Shown piece after piece: positions 61,282-64,000 of a stretch of 64,000 nucleotides of DNA. Each line of letters starts with the position of its first letter. The first letter of the stretch is position 1. Origin of the DNA: Pyropia yezoensis (lineage: Eukaryota; Rhodophyta; Bangiophyceae; Bangiales; Bangiaceae). The notes beneath the pieces are model-generated. The model was not told the origin of the DNA and ran no database searches. It saw only the letters and a list, made by a program, of their open reading frames with translations. The stretch lies in contig CM020618.1 in NCBI GenBank assembly GCA_009829735.1, positions 20,693,346 through 20,757,345 of the forward strand, read 5' to 3'. Position numbers and translations under genes: made by a program.

Positions 61282-62764
61282 GCGCTCATTGTGGCGCGCC
61301 TCGAGGCGCGCCATGATAGAGGCGGCTGCCCTGCGGGGGAGCGCACCTAGCCGCCGGGGCTTGGGTGGGCGGGAGGACACGGGAGTCAGGCCGGTGCCAG
61401 AAAAAGTATGATATGGTCTGTGTGGGAGATCCACTCACTGGACGCTACGGCTGCTGACGTGTGCAGAGAGGGTGGGGTAGTCTCCGATAACGTTTATTCG
61501 TGACCGTTGGATTCTATGAGCGCAAGACCGCCGCCGCCGTCACCGCCGTCACCACCGCCGCCACCGCCCTCAGGGAGGGGGGCTTGGCCGAAATACTGCC
61601 GGCCGTCCCCACCCCCCCCCACCCGGGGGGGGGGTTGCGTGGGGACGGCACTGGCAGGCCCGCTTTGATCTTCTGGGCTGCACCCCCCCCCCCCCGGCCG
61701 GCACACGATGGTGTGCGTGCGCGGTGGCCGTCGTTGGCGGCCAGCGCATGACGGGGAGTGATATCATGTCACTCCATGATGGGGAACTACAGGGGGGGGG
61801 GGGTCCCGTGGCGACCGTCCCGAGCCCAGCGTCCACAGCGACACCAGCCCCAGCCACCGCCGCCGCCTCCCCTCCCGCTGGAGCGGCGTGGACCGGCCGG
61901 GGTTACGGTCTGTGTCCCGGCCGCCGCTACCCCCGCTGCCGAGGCGGGCAGCCAGGCTCGCCCGCCCCATTACGGCCGCCACACCCCGCGTCCCCAGCGC
62001 CCCCGCTGCGAAATGACCGTGCCCCCCACTCCTTCCCCCGCCCCACGCTCTTCTACCACTTCCATATACTGCGCCAACCAGGCCCCCCGACCCACCGGCG
62101 TTTACCGGCGCGCCGCCGCCGCCTCCTCCTCTCTGCGCCAGCGTGGCTCGCTCTACCTGACCTCACACATAGTCACACACACGGGCCCCATGAAATGGCC
62201 CATTCGTGCAATTATCGCTCACCACCTACTTTCCCTGCAGACGTGCTCTGAGGATACAGCCGTCGAAAGAGCTCCTTATGTGCTGCCGCGCACCTTTTCG
62301 GAGTCTCAGGTCGACCTTTCTGCGTCACAGTTCCCCAGCCCCTCCCGTCCCACCCCCCCAGCCTACCTGTGCCTCCAGCTCATGCACCCTCCTCACATGT
62401 GTGTGGCCGTCATGGGTACCTCAAGTGGCGGCTGAGCGTGTCTGTCGCGGCAGGGGGGATAAGCTACACCACCAAAGACAGCCTAGACGGACGCGCTACG
62501 AAGACAAGTTTTGTACATCTCTCTCCAAGTTTTGGCGGGACCTCGCGCTTGTAGCTCGATTCAGTGCTGGAACCGACGATTTCGTGTGAGTATCATCCGG
62601 TGCTCCGGATCATCCTTTTTCTCGGGGGAATAGACACGAAAGTTTTACTTCAAAAAATTGTAGGGCTCAGACCACAATTGAAGTATTTTACACGTACCCG
62701 CCACTCCCGCCGCTGAGGGCGGCGGCGGAGGCGCTGGCCTCGATGGGAGTACCCCTCCGCGGCC
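61282..62764. other. Convergent spacer between cupin and protease genes
   Basis: About 1.5 kb with C and G runs (61611-61634, 61683-61699, 61791-61803) and GCC repeats. There is no recognisable gene. The 3' ends of both neighbours fall here. Confidence 0.45.
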
Positions 62765-64000
62765 TCACACCAACACGGACCGGTCGGGCGACGGTATCGC
62801 CGGCTTGGCGCCTGCAGTCCCCCCCGGCGAGGCCCGCATTTGCCACTCGACCCACTTCTTCACGTTCGACACGCGGGTATTGACGACGACCGTGTCGGGC
62901 CGGGCGCAGCCTTCGACATTGCTCGTGATGCCGACATGTACGTATGTGAGCGTGCCGGGGGGGGTGTCCTTTTTGGGAGGCACCACCTGGTACACCGACC
63001 CGCCGCTGTCGCCATTGCACACCGAGCAGTCACCCTCCCAGATGGTGGTGCATAGGCGTGCCTGGTGGTCGAGCGCCTTTTCTGGGGGAAGTCGTCCATC
63101 ACGGCCTTCCGGGTTGAGACGCGGCTCCAGTACCTCGCGCTGGTACTTAGCGGCCTCGCGAGGGGTGAGCGGCAGCTGGTCCACAAACAACGCCCTGTCT
63201 GACAGAGGGCCCCCGTCGACGATGCGGCCAAAGCCCGCCACTCGCACCGCGTCTCCGTCGCCGGGCACCGCGGCGTCGCCATTGAGGACGATTCGCGGTC
63301 ACGGGATGGCGGCGACGGCCGCCGCGGAAGTGCCCTTTGGCGGCCGCAGCGTCAAGACGGCGACGTCGTACAGCCACCAGTCGGGTATGCCCTCATACAG
63401 CGGGTGGTTGGCGGCGGTGATGACGGTCATGTTTAAGACGGAGGGCGAACCGCGATCCTGTCGGGGAGGGAACACCTGCACAGTGTCGCCCACTGCCACC
63501 AGGCAGTGCGCGGCTGTGACTACGTGGTGTGGCGCGTAAAAGCTACCCGTGCAATAGACCTGTCCTCTCCATGTCAGCTTGGCAAGCAGCGCCTGCTCGT
63601 CGGCCGTCTGCAAGAGGCGACCGCCCACGATGCAGGCCATGGGGGAGGCGGCACCAGCGGGGGTGGCGGCACCAGCGGGGGCGGCGGCACCGGCGTGGGC
63701 GGTGGTGCCGTCGTCCACGCCCTTCCCGTCCCTTGCCAGCAGCCGTGTGGTAGGCGCGGCGCGGACGACGCGGCCCTTCCCCCCGGGGGACACGTTGCGC
63801 ACGGGGCACTCGCCGGGCTTGGGCTCCAACCCCACCAGCACCTTTGCGCCGCGGCACTCATTGGTGGAAGAGCCGGCGATGAGCGGCAAGCGAAGAGAGA
63901 CTGGCTCATCAACTGCAATGGACCTGTACCGCACCCCCGACGTGTAATACTCGCCGTCGGTGTCTGGGACTTCCTGGATGACGGTCACGTTGGGCATCCG
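62765..64000 (-). pseudogene. S1 (chymotrypsin-fold) serine protease with an in-frame TGA; 5' end beyond window
   Basis: The minus-strand frame runs from the right edge to 62765, broken only by TGA at 63301-63299. It has an N-terminal extension, then the activation-type start CIVGG, the catalytic His in VTAAHC, Asp in YDVAVLTL and Ser in CNGDSGGSVY. The sequence on both sides of the TGA is in the same frame and reads as one S1 domain (AAIP before, PRIVLNGD after). The residue six before the catalytic Ser is Ser, as in chymotrypsin, not Asp as in trypsin. The ATG at 63997 is not followed by a signal peptide, so the true start is probably outside. A single substitution or a base-call error would restore the frame; read-through is possible but unsupported. 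Confidence 0.8.

Noticed and set aside
63299..63301. Alternative genetic code or selenocysteine at the protease TGA
   Set aside because: TGA is a normal stop in eL15 and the ARID gene. The position is not a catalytic or Cys site, and no selenocysteine-insertion element could be identified.

Overview
This is nuclear DNA from a eukaryote with a GC-rich genome. Host genes are mostly without introns and encode proteins full of Ala, Gly and Pro runs. They include eL15, an ARID protein, a GDT1/TMEM165-family transporter with a plastid-type leader, a germin-like cupin and an inositol-dehydrogenase-type enzyme. The mix, the base composition and the plastid-type leader fit a bangiophyte red alga (Porphyra/Pyropia type). 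That assignment is inference from style, not from a diagnostic marker. A run of exactly 500 N at 33649-34148 marks a scaffold join.

Layout. 1-26 kb is mainly host genes: a partial gene leaving the left edge (-), a large ARID-domain protein (+), a plastid GDT1-like transporter (-), a small protein with four copies of a TF-x-x-R/K motif (+), eL15 (-), a Gfo/Idh/MocA dehydrogenase with one 211-nt intron (-), and two consecutive secreted, membrane-anchored proteins (+). The spacers hold MITE-like inverted repeats.

26-43 kb is a retrotransposon block. It holds two different Ty3/gypsy elements with C-terminal chromodomains, head to tail across the gap. The first has an intact gag but a broken pol. 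The second has a broken gag/protease region but an intact RT-RNaseH-integrase-chromodomain ORF and a well-defined 3' LTR. The second also carries a long ORF on the opposite strand between pol and the 3' LTR. The first shows a shorter antisense ORF in the same place, cut by the gap. This antisense ORF, with the palindromic tandem repeats beside it, is the most unusual structure in the window.

43-48 kb holds a decayed mobile-element-type gene and a roughly 460-bp inverted-repeat unit rich in CCAAT motifs. 48-64 kb is very GC-rich, with long C or G homopolymers. Its genes are a frameshifted Cu/Zn superoxide dismutase next to a 119-bp inverted-repeat insertion (-), two C2H2 zinc-finger proteins (- and +), an internally deleted Tc1/mariner element, a secreted germin-like cupin (+), and a chymotrypsin-fold serine protease with an in-frame TGA that leaves the right edge (-).

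No tRNA, rRNA, CRISPR array or bacterial-type operon was seen. Most long ORFs in the 1-4, 48-50 and 51-57 kb regions are artefacts of stop-poor GC-rich sequence and are left out.
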